Below, piece after piece: positions 36,276 through 45,251 of a DNA stretch of 64,000 nt. The stretch lies in contig NZ_PHRF01000152.1 in the NCBI RefSeq assembly GCF_004151105.1, positions 123,222 to 187,221 on the forward strand. Direction: 5' to 3'. The stretch's first letter is position 1. Each line of letters starts with the position of its first letter. Both the position numbers and the translations under genes were made by a program. The notes below the pieces were generated by a model. The model was not told where the DNA came from. It worked only from the letters and a program-made list of their open reading frames with translations, and did not search any database. Source of the stretch: Streptomyces sp. L-9-10 (GTDB taxonomy: Bacteria; Actinomycetota; Actinomycetes; Streptomycetales; Streptomycetaceae).

Positions 36276-37418
36276 TCAGTGCCCTTGCTCGTACCGGCGC
36301 AGCTGCTCCAAATCGATCATGCTGGTGTCGAAGAGGCTGGTCTCGTCGAGGGCGCTCTGCTGCGGCTCGTGGGCCGGGGGCAGCGCGTGCTGCTGCGGCT
36401 GGGCCTCGGGCTGCTGCTGCCAGCCGTAGTTCGGGTCGTACCCCTGTGCCTGGCCGTGGCTCTGGTCCTGGCCGTACCCCTGCTGCTGGTACGCGTACGG
36501 GTCCTGCTGGTAGCCGTACGCGTCCTGCTGCTGGTAGCCGCCGTAGCCGGCCTGGGTGGCGTACGCGGGGTCCTGGTAGCCGGCCTCGGCGTACTGGGGC
36601 TGCGGCGGGGCCTGGGGCGGCGTCTGCGGGTACGCGGGCTCGGCGTAGGGCTGCTGGACCGGCACCGGGGGCCGCTGCTCCGCCACGGGCTCCTGGACGC
36701 CGTCCCGGGGGCTCCCCGCGAGGTCCGCCAGATAGTCCGCGTCGCTGGTGCGCCCCTGCGGGCCCGCCGCGTCCTGGGCGGCCATATGCGCCCCGAGGTC
36801 GTCCGAGTCGGTGCGGCCGTGGAGTTTCTGCCTGCCGCGGCCGACCGCTTCGAGGGTCTTGGACAGGACCGCCTCGAAGGCGCCGAACTTGGCGTCGATG
36901 TACTCGTCGGCCCGCCGGATCAGGGTGCCGGGGTCGTCGCTGTACTCGGGGGCGTCATCGTCGTCACCGCCGGTGGCGCGGCCGAGCAGCTTCTCGCGGC
37001 CCCGGTCGACGGAGCCGATGGTCTTGGTGAGGACGACCTCGAAGTTGGCGAGCTTGGAGTCGACGTAGTCGTCGGCCTCGGCGCGGATCTCCTCGGCGTC
37101 CCTGCGTGCCTCGGTGAGGATGCGGTCGGCCTCCTCCTGGGACTGCCGGGCGACCGCGGTGTCGGAGATCAGCCCGGAGCGCTGGGCGTGCGCCGCCTCG
37201 ATGATGCGCTCGGCCTCCTGGCGGGCCTGCTCGGCGAGCTGCTCACGGCCGCCGATCAGCTCCTGGGCCTGGGCCAGCGAGCCCGGGAGCGCTTCCCGTA
37301 CCTCTTCCAGCATCGCGAGCAGCTCGGCGCGGTTCACCACGCAGGACGCCGACATGGGCATGGAGCGGGCACTGCCGACCGCGTCGACGATCTCGTCGAG
37401 CTTCTTCTGTACGTCCAC
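36276..37418 (-). CDS. DivIVA-like coiled-coil protein with Gln/Tyr-rich tail
   Basis: A protein of 380 residues. Residues 1-215 are almost wholly helical and charged, with cell-division-initiation/ATP synthase B-like coiled coil (ARQEAERIIEAAHAQ, ADRILTEARRDAEEIRAEADDY) and two similar ~35-residue units ending in SVDRGREKLLGR and AVGRGRQKLHGR. Residues ~235-365 are Gln, Tyr, Pro and Gly-rich with repeats such as YQQQDAYGYQQDPYAYQQQ, resembling prion-like low-complexity domains. Annotated in relatives as cell division initiation protein. GTG start. It could scaffold tip or division proteins, which is inference. Confidence 0.82.
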   Translation of the reverse strand: MDVQKKLDEIVDAVGSARSMPMSASCVVNRAELLAMLEEVREALPGSLAQAQELIGGREQLAEQARQEAERIIEAAHAQRSGLISDTAVARQSQEEADRILTEARRDAEEIRAEADDYVDSKLANFEVVLTKTIGSVDRGREKLLGRATGGDDDDAPEYSDDPGTLIRRADEYIDAKFGAFEAVLSKTLEAVGRGRQKLHGRTDSDDLGAHMAAQDAAGPQGRTSDADYLADLAGSPRDGVQEPVAEQRPPVPVQQPYAEPAYPQTPPQAPPQPQYAEAGYQDPAYATQAGYGGYQQQDAYGYQQDPYAYQQQGYGQDQSHGQAQGYDPNYGWQQQPEAQPQQHALPPAHEPQQSALDETSLFDTSMIDLEQLRRYEQGH

Positions 37419-37516
37419 CGTGTGCTCGCCACTCTCTCAGCTGGTTTGGAGACGGACGCAACGACTGTACGGCCAGTTCGAGCCCGTCCGACACCGGATG
37501 ACGGGCCGTCAGTTCC

Positions 37517-38026
37517 TCAGCGCTCGCCGAGGCGTGCCAGCAGGGCCGAGTGGACGGCCGCCGGCAGCAGGTGGGACACGTCCCCGCCCCAGGTCGCGAC
37601 CTCTTTGACCAGGGAGGAGGAGAGGAAGCTGTAGGTGGGGTTGGTGGGGACGAACAGGGTCTCCACTCCGGAGAGCCCGTTGTTCATCTGGGCCATCTGC
37701 AGCTCGTAGTCGAAGTCGCTGACGGCACGCAGGCCCTTGACGATGGCCGGGATGTCGCGCTGCTTGCAGAAGTCGACGAGCAGTCCGTGGAACGCCTCGA
37801 CCTCCACGTTGCCGAACTCGGCGGTGACCTCGCGGATCAGACCGATCCGTTCCTCGATCGTGAACAGCCCCTTCTTGGACTGGTTGATCATCACTGCGAC
37901 ATGGACGACGTCGTACAGCTTGGAGGCACGGGCGATGATGTCGAGATGTCCATTGGTGATGGGGTCGAAGGACCCCGGACAGACGGCGCGGCGCAACTTG
38001 ATTCCCTCGCTCTCCGGTCCGGTCAT
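37517..38026 (-). CDS. coaD: Phosphopantetheine adenylyltransferase
   Basis: A hexameric enzyme of 169 residues making dephospho-CoA from 4'-phosphopantetheine and ATP, the fourth step of CoA synthesis. Nucleotidyltransferase motif CPGSFDPITNGHLD gives the TxGH loop, and NPTYSFLSSSLVKEVA the second ATP-binding part. The ATG overlaps the rsmD stop by 4 nt (ATGA), so it is translationally coupled to rsmD. Confidence 0.97.
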   Translation of the reverse strand: MTGPESEGIKLRRAVCPGSFDPITNGHLDIIARASKLYDVVHVAVMINQSKKGLFTIEERIGLIREVTAEFGNVEVEAFHGLLVDFCKQRDIPAIVKGLRAVSDFDYELQMAQMNNGLSGVETLFVPTNPTYSFLSSSLVKEVATWGGDVSHLLPAAVHSALLARLGER

Positions 38027-38607
38027 GGTGCGTCTTCACTCGTAGAGGCGGCGCGACCGTACCAAAGCGTCCCTTCGCCGTAGCGACGGGACCGCAAAGG
38101 CTCGAAACCCTCCGGCCAGTCGAATTCCCCGCCCCTGGTGCTGCGTTCCACGGTGGCGACGGCATCGCCGCTGAGCCACCCCCTTGTGCGGAGTGTGAGG
38201 AGTATCTCCCGAAGATCGTCGTCGGTGACGGCGTACGGCGGATCGAGGAAGACCACGTCGTAGGGGGTGTCCGGGACCGGTCCCGTGACGATCTGCTCGG
38301 CCTTGCCGGTACGGACCTCCGCGCCGGGCAGTCCGAGCGTCGTGACGTTCGCGCGGACGGTACGGGCGGCGCGGCTGTCGGCCTCGACGAGCAGCGCGTG
38401 CGCGGCGCCGCGGGAGAGCGCCTCCAGGCCCACGGCGCCGGATCCCGCGTACAGATCGGCGATCCGGATGCCGTCGAGGGTGCCGAGGAGCGACTCCCAG
38501 CTGGAGAAGAGGCCCTCACGCGCCCGGTCGGAGGTGGGGCGGGTGCCGGTGCCGGGCGGTACGGCGAGACGGCGTCCGCCGGCGGCACCGGCGATCACGC
38601 GGGTCAT
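38023..38607 (-). CDS. rsmD: 16S rRNA m2G966 methyltransferase RsmD
   Basis: A protein of 194 residues that methylates N2 of a guanine in 16S rRNA using SAM. Motif I is IADLYAGSGAVGLEALSRGA and the catalytic motif IV is FLDPPYAV. It is followed directly by coaD, a pairing seen in many bacteria. The 161 bp to recG contain short tandem repeats. Confidence 0.95.
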   Translation of the reverse strand: MTRVIAGAAGGRRLAVPPGTGTRPTSDRAREGLFSSWESLLGTLDGIRIADLYAGSGAVGLEALSRGAAHALLVEADSRAARTVRANVTTLGLPGAEVRTGKAEQIVTGPVPDTPYDVVFLDPPYAVTDDDLREILLTLRTRGWLSGDAVATVERSTRGGEFDWPEGFEPLRSRRYGEGTLWYGRAASTSEDAP

Positions 38608-38622
38608 GGAAGTCGGATCCTC

Positions 38623-38690
38623 GGTTCGATGGGGTCGTCTGCTCGACGGGTCGTGTACGGGGCTGCTGCTCGATGGGTCGTACGGGTCCG
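38623..38690. repeat. Tandem repeats upstream of rsmD
   Basis: Three imperfect copies of TCGAYGGGTCGT occur (TTCGATGGGGTCGT, CTCGACGGGTCGT and CTCGATGGGTCGT). The last two form longer units CTGCTCGAYGGGTCGT(GT)ACGGG about 27 bp apart. They fill the short gap between recG and rsmD. Confidence 0.6.
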
Positions 38691-38768
38691 CGCGGGGCCC
38701 GGGGAGTGCTCTGACCCCACGATATGGCGTATGCCCCGGGCGGGCCCGGCCCGGTGCCCGTCCCCGGG

Positions 38769-41027
38769 TCAGCCCTTGTCGAGGTACTGCTCGCGTTCGG
38801 TGTCCAGCAGGGCGTCCAGCGCCGTGCGCAGTTCCGGCGAGCCCGTCAGCTCCGGGTCCTCGGCGACCACCGCGGCGGCCTCCTCGCGGGCGGCGGCGAT
38901 GATCTCCTCGTCCTCGATGACCGCGAGCATCCGCAGCGAGGAGCGCACCCCGGACTGGGCCTGGCCGAGGACGTCGCCCTCGCGGCGCTGTTCGAGGTCG
39001 ATACGGGACAGCTCGAAGCCGTCGAGCGTGGCGGCGACGGCGCCGAGCCGGGCCCTCGCCGGGCTGGCCTCGGGCATGTCCGTGACCAGCAGGCAGAGGC
39101 CGGGGGCCGAGCCGCGGCCGACGCGTCCGCGCAGCTGGTGCAGTTGGGAGACGCCGAACCGGTCCGCGTCCATGATCACCATGGCGGTGGCGTTCGGGAC
39201 GTTCACACCGACCTCGATGACCGTGGTCGCGACGAGCACGTCCACCTCGCCCGCGGCGAAGCGGCGCATCACGGCGTCCTTGTCGTCGGGCTGCATCCGT
39301 CCGTGCAGGATCTCGACGCGCAGCCCCTGGAGCGGTCCCTTGGCGAGCTGCCCGGCGACCTCCACGACAGCGAGCGGGGGCCGCTTCTCCGCCTCGTCCT
39401 CCGCGGACGGCTTGGACGCCTTGGATGTCTTGGACGGCTTGGATGTGCCGGACTTCTGGGCCGCCTTGTCGTCCTCCTCGTCGTCACCGATCCGGGGGCA
39501 GACGACGTACGCCTGATGCCCCTTGCCGACCTCCTCCCGCACCCGTTCCCAGGCGCGGGCGAGGAAGTGCGGCTTGTCCTGGGCCGGGACCACATGGCTG
39601 GCGATCGGCGAGCGCCCCGCCGGGAGCTGGTCCAGGACGGAGGTCTCCAGATCGCCGAAGACGGTCATCGCGACCGTACGGGGAATGGGGGTGGCCGTCA
39701 TGACCAGCAGATGCGGCGGCTGCTTGCCCTTGGAGCGGAGTGCGTCCCGCTGCTCCACGCCGAAGCGGTGCTGTTCGTCCACCACGACCAGTCCGAGGTC
39801 GTGGAACCGCACCTTGTCCTCGATCAGCGCGTGCGTGCCGATCACGATCCCGGCCTCGCCGGTGACCAGATCGAGCAGCGCCTGGCGCCGCGCGGCCATG
39901 CCCATGGAGCCGGTGAGCAGCACGACCTTGGTGCCGTGCTCGGCGCCGCCGAGCATCCCTCCGTGCGCCAGCTCGCCCATCATGTCCGTGACCGAACGGT
40001 GGTGCTGCTGGGCGAGCACCTCCGTGGGCGCCAGCATGGCGGCCTGCCCGCCCGCGTCGACGACCGCGAGCATCGCCCGGAGCGCGACCAGCGTCTTGCC
40101 CGAGCCGACCTCGCCCTGGAGCAGCCGGTGCATCGGGTGTTCGGTGGCGAGGTCCGCGAAGATCTCGCCGGTGACCTTCCGCTGGCCTTCGGTGAGCGTG
40201 AACGGCAGGTCGGCGTCGAAGGCGTCCAGCAGCCCGTCCCGCACGGGTCCGCGGGCCACGGCGGGCAGCTGCGTGTCCGCGTACCGCCGCCGGGCCAGCG
40301 CCACCTGGAGGACGAACGCCTCGTCCCACTTCAGCCGCTGTCTGGCGGACTCGATGTCCGCCCGGCTCTCGGGCCGGTGGACCTTCAGCAGCGCCTCGGG
40401 CAGCGAGGAGAACCCCCGGCCCTCGCGCAGCGCGGGCGGCAGCGGATCGACGGCCTCCGCGGCTCTGGGCAGCACCGCGTCGACCGCTTTGGTGATCTTC
40501 CAGGACTCCAGCCCCTTGCAGGCCGGATAGATCGGGATCAGCTTGCCCGCGAAGGCGTCCACGGCCTCCGCGGTGTCCTCCGTGGACCCGTCGTCGCCGC
40601 TGGCCCTGCCGAGCGGCACATAGGTGGGGTGCGCGAGCTGGAGCTTGCGGTTGAAGACGGACACCTTGCCCGCGAACATCCCGCGGCTGCCCGGTGGCAG
40701 CTCCTTGTGCGGCTTGTGGATCCCCCTGCCGAAGAAGACCAGTTGGAGCCGGCCGCTGCCGTCGGTGAGGGTGATCTCCAGCCGCTGGCCCCGGCCGTGG
40801 TTGAACGTCAGGATCCGGGAGTCGGCGACCTGCGCGACCACCGTGACGTCCTCGTCCAGCGGCAGATCGGCCAGTTTGGTGAGCTGGCCGCGCTCCTCGT
40901 ACCGCCTCGGGTAGTGGTGCAGCAGATCGCCGACCGTGTGCAGGCCGAGGTGTTCGGCCATCACCTTCGCGGTGGCGGGGCCGAGCGTCTTCTTGAGGGA
41001 TTCATCCAGCGCGGGCACGCGATCCAT
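38769..41027 (-). CDS. recG: ATP-dependent DNA helicase RecG
   Basis: A protein of 752 residues that remodels stalled forks and Holliday junctions. The N-terminal wedge/OB part is followed by helicase domain 1 with GEVGSGKT (Walker A) and DEQHRFG (DExH box), then domain 2 with the QLRGRVGRG motif VI region. A serine/lysine-rich insertion with SK(P/T/A) repeats (about residues 521-549) interrupts domain 2 and is absent from most RecG proteins. The ATG at 41027 (MDRVPALDES) is preferred over a GTG five codons upstream. Confidence 0.95.
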   Translation of the reverse strand: MDRVPALDESLKKTLGPATAKVMAEHLGLHTVGDLLHHYPRRYEERGQLTKLADLPLDEDVTVVAQVADSRILTFNHGRGQRLEITLTDGSGRLQLVFFGRGIHKPHKELPPGSRGMFAGKVSVFNRKLQLAHPTYVPLGRASGDDGSTEDTAEAVDAFAGKLIPIYPACKGLESWKITKAVDAVLPRAAEAVDPLPPALREGRGFSSLPEALLKVHRPESRADIESARQRLKWDEAFVLQVALARRRYADTQLPAVARGPVRDGLLDAFDADLPFTLTEGQRKVTGEIFADLATEHPMHRLLQGEVGSGKTLVALRAMLAVVDAGGQAAMLAPTEVLAQQHHRSVTDMMGELAHGGMLGGAEHGTKVVLLTGSMGMAARRQALLDLVTGEAGIVIGTHALIEDKVRFHDLGLVVVDEQHRFGVEQRDALRSKGKQPPHLLVMTATPIPRTVAMTVFGDLETSVLDQLPAGRSPIASHVVPAQDKPHFLARAWERVREEVGKGHQAYVVCPRIGDDEEDDKAAQKSGTSKPSKTSKASKPSAEDEAEKRPPLAVVEVAGQLAKGPLQGLRVEILHGRMQPDDKDAVMRRFAAGEVDVLVATTVIEVGVNVPNATAMVIMDADRFGVSQLHQLRGRVGRGSAPGLCLLVTDMPEASPARARLGAVAATLDGFELSRIDLEQRREGDVLGQAQSGVRSSLRMLAVIEDEEIIAAAREEAAAVVAEDPELTGSPELRTALDALLDTEREQYLDKG

Positions 41028-41052
41028 TGCACACCACGCCACTGACAGGCTG

Positions 41053-42690
41053 CTACTCCACGCCGATGAGCAGCGGAACGGACTGCCTGCCGCCCCGGTA
41101 GACCACGGTGTCGACGGCCAGATGGCCGTCCCGTACGTAGAGCTCCAGGCGGTCGGCCAGCGCGTCCGGCGCCTCGTCGCCGAGCACCAGCGTCACCAGT
41201 TCGCCGCCGGCCGCCAGCATCCGGGAGAGCACCGCCTCGGCGGTGGCGGCGAGATCGGCGCCGATCACCGCCACGTCGCCGTCGATCAGCCCGAGGACGT
41301 CCCCGGCCTGGCAGATTCCCGCCATGGTCCAGGACTGCCGTTCGGCGACGGCCAGTTCGGCGTAGCGGGTGGCGCCGGCCGCGGTGGTCATGGCGACCAC
41401 GTCCTCGTCGAAACGGCGGTCGGGCTGGTGCACGGCGAGCGCGGCGATGCCCTGGACGGCGGCCCGGGTCGGGATGAGGGCGACCCGTACGCCCTCGGTG
41501 CGGGCCTGTTCCGCGGCCGCGGCGGCGGTGTGCCGCAGCGCGGCGTCGTTCGGCAGGAGCACCACCTCGCGCGCGTGGGCCCGCCGGATCGCCTCGACCA
41601 GCTCACCGCTGGCGGGCGGCTCCCCGGGGCGCGCGAGCACGGTCGTCGCGCCGGCCTCGGCACACACCCCCGCGAGCCCCTCGCCGGGGACCACCGCGAC
41701 GACGGCCCGCTGGACCCGCTCGGGCGCCTCCTCGGCGGCGGCGCCGAAGTGGGTGATACGGATGCGGTACGGGCGTCCCGCCTCGACCCCGGCCTCCACG
41801 GCGGCGCCCGCGTCGTCGGCGTGGATGTGCACGTTCCACAGCCCGTCGCCGCCGACGACGACCAGGGAGTCCCCCAGCCCGTCGAGCCTGGCCCGGAGCC
41901 GGGCCACGGCGCGGTCGTCCGCCTCCAGCAGATAGATCACCTCGAAGGCGGGGCCGCCCTCGGGGGCGCAGTACTCGATCGCCGGCTCGACCGCGGCCGG
42001 GTCCTCGTACCGGCGCCGGCCCATCGGGAAGGCGGCCGGGGTCTCGCCCGTGAGGGACCGCACCAGAGCGCCCAGGACGGCCAGCAGCCCGCGCCCGCCG
42101 GCGTCGACGACCCCGGCGCGTCCGAGTACGGGCAGTTGGTCCGGGGTGGCGGCGAGCGCGGCGCGCGCTCCCGCGTACGCCGCGCGTACGGTCACTCCCG
42201 CGTCCGCCGACCCGCTCCGTTCCGCCGCGTCCGCGGCGGCGGAGGCGACGCTGAGGATCGTGCCCTCGACGGGGTGGGCGACGGCCTCGCGGGCCAGCCC
42301 CGCGGCCCGGCGCAGCGCCGGCGCGAGCCGCTCCCCGCCGGTCTCCCCGGGATCCGCCGGGGCCGCGTCCGCCAGTACCTCCGCCATCCCGCGCAGCAGC
42401 TGCGCCAGGATCGTCCCGGAATTCCCCCGGGCACCGATCAGCGCGCCGTGCGCCATGGCCCGTACGGCATCGGCCGGCGCGGGCAGGGAAGAGCCGGTCT
42501 CATGGGCCGCGAAGACGGCCTCGACCGCCTGCGCCGCGGACTCCACGGTCAGATAGAGATTGGTGCCCGTGTCACCGTCCGCGACCGGATAGACATTGAT
42601 CGCGTCGATCTCCTCGCGCTCCCGGCCGAGGGCCTCCAGCGCCAGCGAGCACCAGCTCCGTACCGCTGCTGCGTCGAGGGTCTGCGGCAC
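41053..42690 (-). CDS. DAK2/FakA-like kinase-fold protein
   Basis: A protein of 545 residues. The N-terminal ~200 residues are a DhaL/DAK2 nucleotide-binding domain with NVYPVADGDTGTNLYLT and GARGNSGTILAQLLRG. The rest resembles the middle and C-terminal parts of fatty-acid kinase subunit FakA (WNVHIHADDAG...). FakA phosphorylates fatty acids held by a FakB (DegV) partner; no degV gene is next to it. The GTG at 42690 has a full AAGGAGG ribosome site 8 nt before it. recG follows 26 bp downstream on the same strand, so both may share a transcript. Confidence 0.88.
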   Translation of the reverse strand: MPQTLDAAAVRSWCSLALEALGREREEIDAINVYPVADGDTGTNLYLTVESAAQAVEAVFAAHETGSSLPAPADAVRAMAHGALIGARGNSGTILAQLLRGMAEVLADAAPADPGETGGERLAPALRRAAGLAREAVAHPVEGTILSVASAAADAAERSGSADAGVTVRAAYAGARAALAATPDQLPVLGRAGVVDAGGRGLLAVLGALVRSLTGETPAAFPMGRRRYEDPAAVEPAIEYCAPEGGPAFEVIYLLEADDRAVARLRARLDGLGDSLVVVGGDGLWNVHIHADDAGAAVEAGVEAGRPYRIRITHFGAAAEEAPERVQRAVVAVVPGEGLAGVCAEAGATTVLARPGEPPASGELVEAIRRAHAREVVLLPNDAALRHTAAAAAEQARTEGVRVALIPTRAAVQGIAALAVHQPDRRFDEDVVAMTTAAGATRYAELAVAERQSWTMAGICQAGDVLGLIDGDVAVIGADLAATAEAVLSRMLAAGGELVTLVLGDEAPDALADRLELYVRDGHLAVDTVVYRGGRQSVPLLIGVE

Positions 42691-42807
42691 CTGAGGGTCC
42701 TCCTTGAGCGGCCTGGATGCGGGCTGCACGCAGGGTAGCCCGGGGACGCGGGGCGAACAGCGGGCCAACCTGGGGGAACGGAGCCGCTGCGCGTCATGGT
42801 AGTTTTC

Positions 42808-42836
42808 TTGTACCGAGGCAGGCGTTGTATGCTGCT
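42808..42836 (+). promoter_or_regulatory. Probable rpmB promoter
   Basis: TTCTTG and TATGCT are spaced by 17 nt about 110 bp before rpmB. The TATGCT fits the -10 consensus well, the -35 only partly. This is the only clear promoter-like pair in the divergent gap. Confidence 0.4.
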
Positions 42837-42946
42837 GCGGTTGCCCGATGAAAGTCGGGTCAATCCCCCGGCAACGCCACATCAGTCACTGATTCCCGGC
42901 ACGCCGGATTTCTCTGTACGAGCATCTGAAGTCTTTGGAGTGACCC

Positions 42947-43132
42947 GTGGCTGCCAACTGCGACGTCTGCGGCAAGGGGCCGGGCTTCGGCAACAACATT
43001 TCGCACTCGCACCGCCGTACGCCCCGTCGCTGGAACCCGAACATCCAGCGCGTGCGTGCCGTGGTCGGTCGGACGCCGAAGCGGCTCAACGTCTGCACAT
43101 CGTGCATCAAGGCCGGCAAGGTCTCGCGCTGA
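42947..43132 (+). CDS. rpmB: Ribosomal protein bL28, zinc-binding form
   Basis: A protein of 61 residues with CDVC near the N-terminus and CTSC near the C-terminus, the zinc-binding C+ form. Contains the conserved HSHRRTPRRWNPNIQ segment. GTG start with GGAG about 8 nt upstream. It is a single-gene unit with a strong terminator. Confidence 0.96.
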   Translation: MAANCDVCGKGPGFGNNISHSHRRTPRRWNPNIQRVRAVVGRTPKRLNVCTSCIKAGKVSR

Positions 43133-43168
43133 CGCCTGCGTCGTAGCGCAGCCCCTGCGGTTGCCTTG

Positions 43169-43201
43169 AAAAGCCGGTCCACCTCGGTGGGCCGGCTTTT
43201 T
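43169..43201 (+). terminator. Rho-independent terminator of rpmB
   Basis: AAAAGCCGG-T-CCACC / GGTGG-G-CCGGCTTTTT forms a 14-bp stem with one G-T wobble and ends in a run of T. Its A and T flanks make it work in both directions, so it may also stop thiD transcripts. Confidence 0.93.
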
Positions 43202-43248
43202 GCCGTGCTCGGGCGTGCCGTCCGCGACGGCGCCGCCACGCGGCACCG

Positions 43249-44064
43249 TCAGCGGAGACGCCACAGGTGGTCCACCGGGCCGATCCCCGTGCCCAGCGGA
43301 AAGCCATGCGCGATCGCGCCCGTCACATACTCCTTGGCCGCTCTGACGGCCGCCACGACGCCCTGCCCCCGGGCCAGGCCCGAGGCGATCGCCGACGCGT
43401 AGGTGCAGCCCGTCCCGTGCGTATGCCGGTTGTCGTGGCGCGGTGCCCGCAGCCAGTGTTCCTCGCTGCCGTCGGTCAGCAGATCCACCGCGTCCCCCGG
43501 CAGATGCCCGCCCTTGATCAGCGCCCAGCGGGGCCCGAATTCGAGGACGGCGCGGGCCGCGCGCCGCAGCCCCGTCTCGTCCTCCACCCGTACGCCGGTG
43601 AGCTGGGCCACCTCGTCGAGATTCGGGGTGGCGACGGTCGCGACCGGCAGCAGTTTCGTCCGTACACCGTCCAGCGCCGAGGCGGCCAGCAGCGGATCAC
43701 CGTGCTTGGAGACACCGACGGGGTCGACGACCACGGGGGCGTCGGTCCCGGCGAGCAGTTCCGCGACAGCCGCGACCAGTTCGGCGGAGGAGAGCATGCC
43801 GGTCTTCACGGCCTGCACGCCGATGTCGTCGACGACTGCGCGGTACTGGGCCCGTACGGCCTCCACCGGCAGCTCCCAGGCGCCGTGTACGCCCAGGGAG
43901 TTCTGTGCCGTCACCGCCGTGAGCACGCTCATGCCGTGCACACCGAACGCCAGCATGGTCTTCAGATCCGCCTGGATGCCCGCACCACCGCCGGAGTCCG
44001 ATCCGGCGACGGTGAGCACGCGCGGTGGTACGGACGGTGGCGTCACACTCTCGGCTGTCGGCAT
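43249..44064 (-). CDS. thiD: HMP/HMP-phosphate kinase ThiD
   Basis: A ribokinase-fold enzyme of 271 residues making HMP-pyrophosphate for thiamine. It shows SDSGGGAGIQADLK at the substrate site, TGMLSS, DPVGVSKHGDPLL, and the anion hole GTGCTYASAIAS. It follows thiL after 10 bp on the same strand, giving a thiL-thiD pair. No TPP riboswitch is visible upstream of the pair. Confidence 0.95.
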   Translation of the reverse strand: MPTAESVTPPSVPPRVLTVAGSDSGGGAGIQADLKTMLAFGVHGMSVLTAVTAQNSLGVHGAWELPVEAVRAQYRAVVDDIGVQAVKTGMLSSAELVAAVAELLAGTDAPVVVDPVGVSKHGDPLLAASALDGVRTKLLPVATVATPNLDEVAQLTGVRVEDETGLRRAARAVLEFGPRWALIKGGHLPGDAVDLLTDGSEEHWLRAPRHDNRHTHGTGCTYASAIASGLARGQGVVAAVRAAKEYVTGAIAHGFPLGTGIGPVDHLWRLR

Positions 44065-44074
44065 GGTGCCGAAT

Positions 44075-45046
44075 CTACTGGGCGTCCTCGATGTCTCCGA
44101 AGTGGTCCCAGCCGCCCTTGCTGGTCCAGGGCGCCCCGTCGACCGTCACCTGGGGCAGCGCGGAAGGGTTGAGCACCTCCCCGATCACCTTCCAGCGGGC
44201 CGGCAGCTTCACGTCCGGCGGGAACGTGGCGACGATCGCGTGGTCCTCGCCGCCCGTCAGCACCCACTGGAGCGGGTCGATCCCGACCGCCTGGCCGATG
44301 TCGTTCATCTGCGAGGGGATGTCGATCAGACCGGAGCGCAGATCGATACGGACCTTGCTGGCCTCGGCGATATGGCCGATGTCCGCGACGAGTCCGTCAC
44401 TGACGTCGGTCATGGCGGTGGCACCGAGCCCGGCCGCCGCGGGGCCCGCGTGGTACGGCGGCTCCGGCCTGCGGTGCGCCTCCACGAAGGCGCGGGGCGA
44501 GCGGAAGCCGCGCGAGAGCACCGCGTGCCCGGCCGCCGACCAGCCCAACCAGCCGGTGTAGGCGATGACATCGCCCGGCCGGGCACCGGACCGGGTGACC
44601 GGCTCGTGGTTGCGGAGATCACCGAGCGCCGTGATGGCGATCGTGATCGTGTCACCGCGTACGACATCACCGCCGACCACGGCCGCGCCCGCGACCTGGC
44701 ACTCGTCGCGGATGCCGTCCATCAGCTCGGTGGGCCAGGTGACCGGGAGTTCGGCCGGGACGACCAGGCCGAGGAGCAGCGCGGTGGGAACCGCGCCCAT
44801 CGCCGCGATGTCGGCGAGGTTCTGCGCGGCGGCCTTCCGGCCGACGTCGTACGCCGTCGACCAGTCACGGCGGAAGTGCCGCCCCTCCAGCAACAGGTCC
44901 GTACTCGCCACGACCCTGCGGTCGGGCGCGGCCACGACCGCGGCGTCGTCGCCCGGCCCGAGCCGGACCGCCGGGGTGGTGGTGAGCCGGGAGGTGAGTT
45001 CTCTGATGAGACCGAACTCCCCCAACTCGCCCACGGTTCCCTTCAC
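44075..45046 (-). CDS. thiL: Thiamine-monophosphate kinase ThiL
   Basis: A protein of 323 residues of the PurM/ThiL ATP-binding family that makes thiamine diphosphate. Visible are LGPGDDAAVVAAPDRRVV, the STDLLLEGRHF metal-binding motif, GGDVVRGD and MTDVSDGLVADIGH. The GTG at 45046 has AGAGGGGAG 5 nt before it; upstream in-frame sequence belongs to the neighbouring spacer. Co-directional with thiD. Confidence 0.95.
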   Translation of the reverse strand: MKGTVGELGEFGLIRELTSRLTTTPAVRLGPGDDAAVVAAPDRRVVASTDLLLEGRHFRRDWSTAYDVGRKAAAQNLADIAAMGAVPTALLLGLVVPAELPVTWPTELMDGIRDECQVAGAAVVGGDVVRGDTITIAITALGDLRNHEPVTRSGARPGDVIAYTGWLGWSAAGHAVLSRGFRSPRAFVEAHRRPEPPYHAGPAAAGLGATAMTDVSDGLVADIGHIAEASKVRIDLRSGLIDIPSQMNDIGQAVGIDPLQWVLTGGEDHAIVATFPPDVKLPARWKVIGEVLNPSALPQVTVDGAPWTSKGGWDHFGDIEDAQ

Positions 45047-45251
45047 CGAGTCTCCCCTCTCATCACCGGGCCGCAATCGCGGTCGCGGTCCTTCACTGCT
45101 GTCGGTACCGTCATGAGTCGCGTCAACTTCGTCTTCCGTACGCCACCCTGCGGGCGCCACCCGGGACCCGGGTCTCCCCGCCGCACTCGGCGACGCGATA
45201 CCGTGGCGTCTCTTTCCCCCACATGATCCTCGTGGCCGCCCTGGAGGTTCC

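Noticed and set aside
43249..45046. TPP riboswitch expected near thiamine genes
   Set aside because: No TPP aptamer core motifs were seen upstream of thiL or between thiL and thiD.
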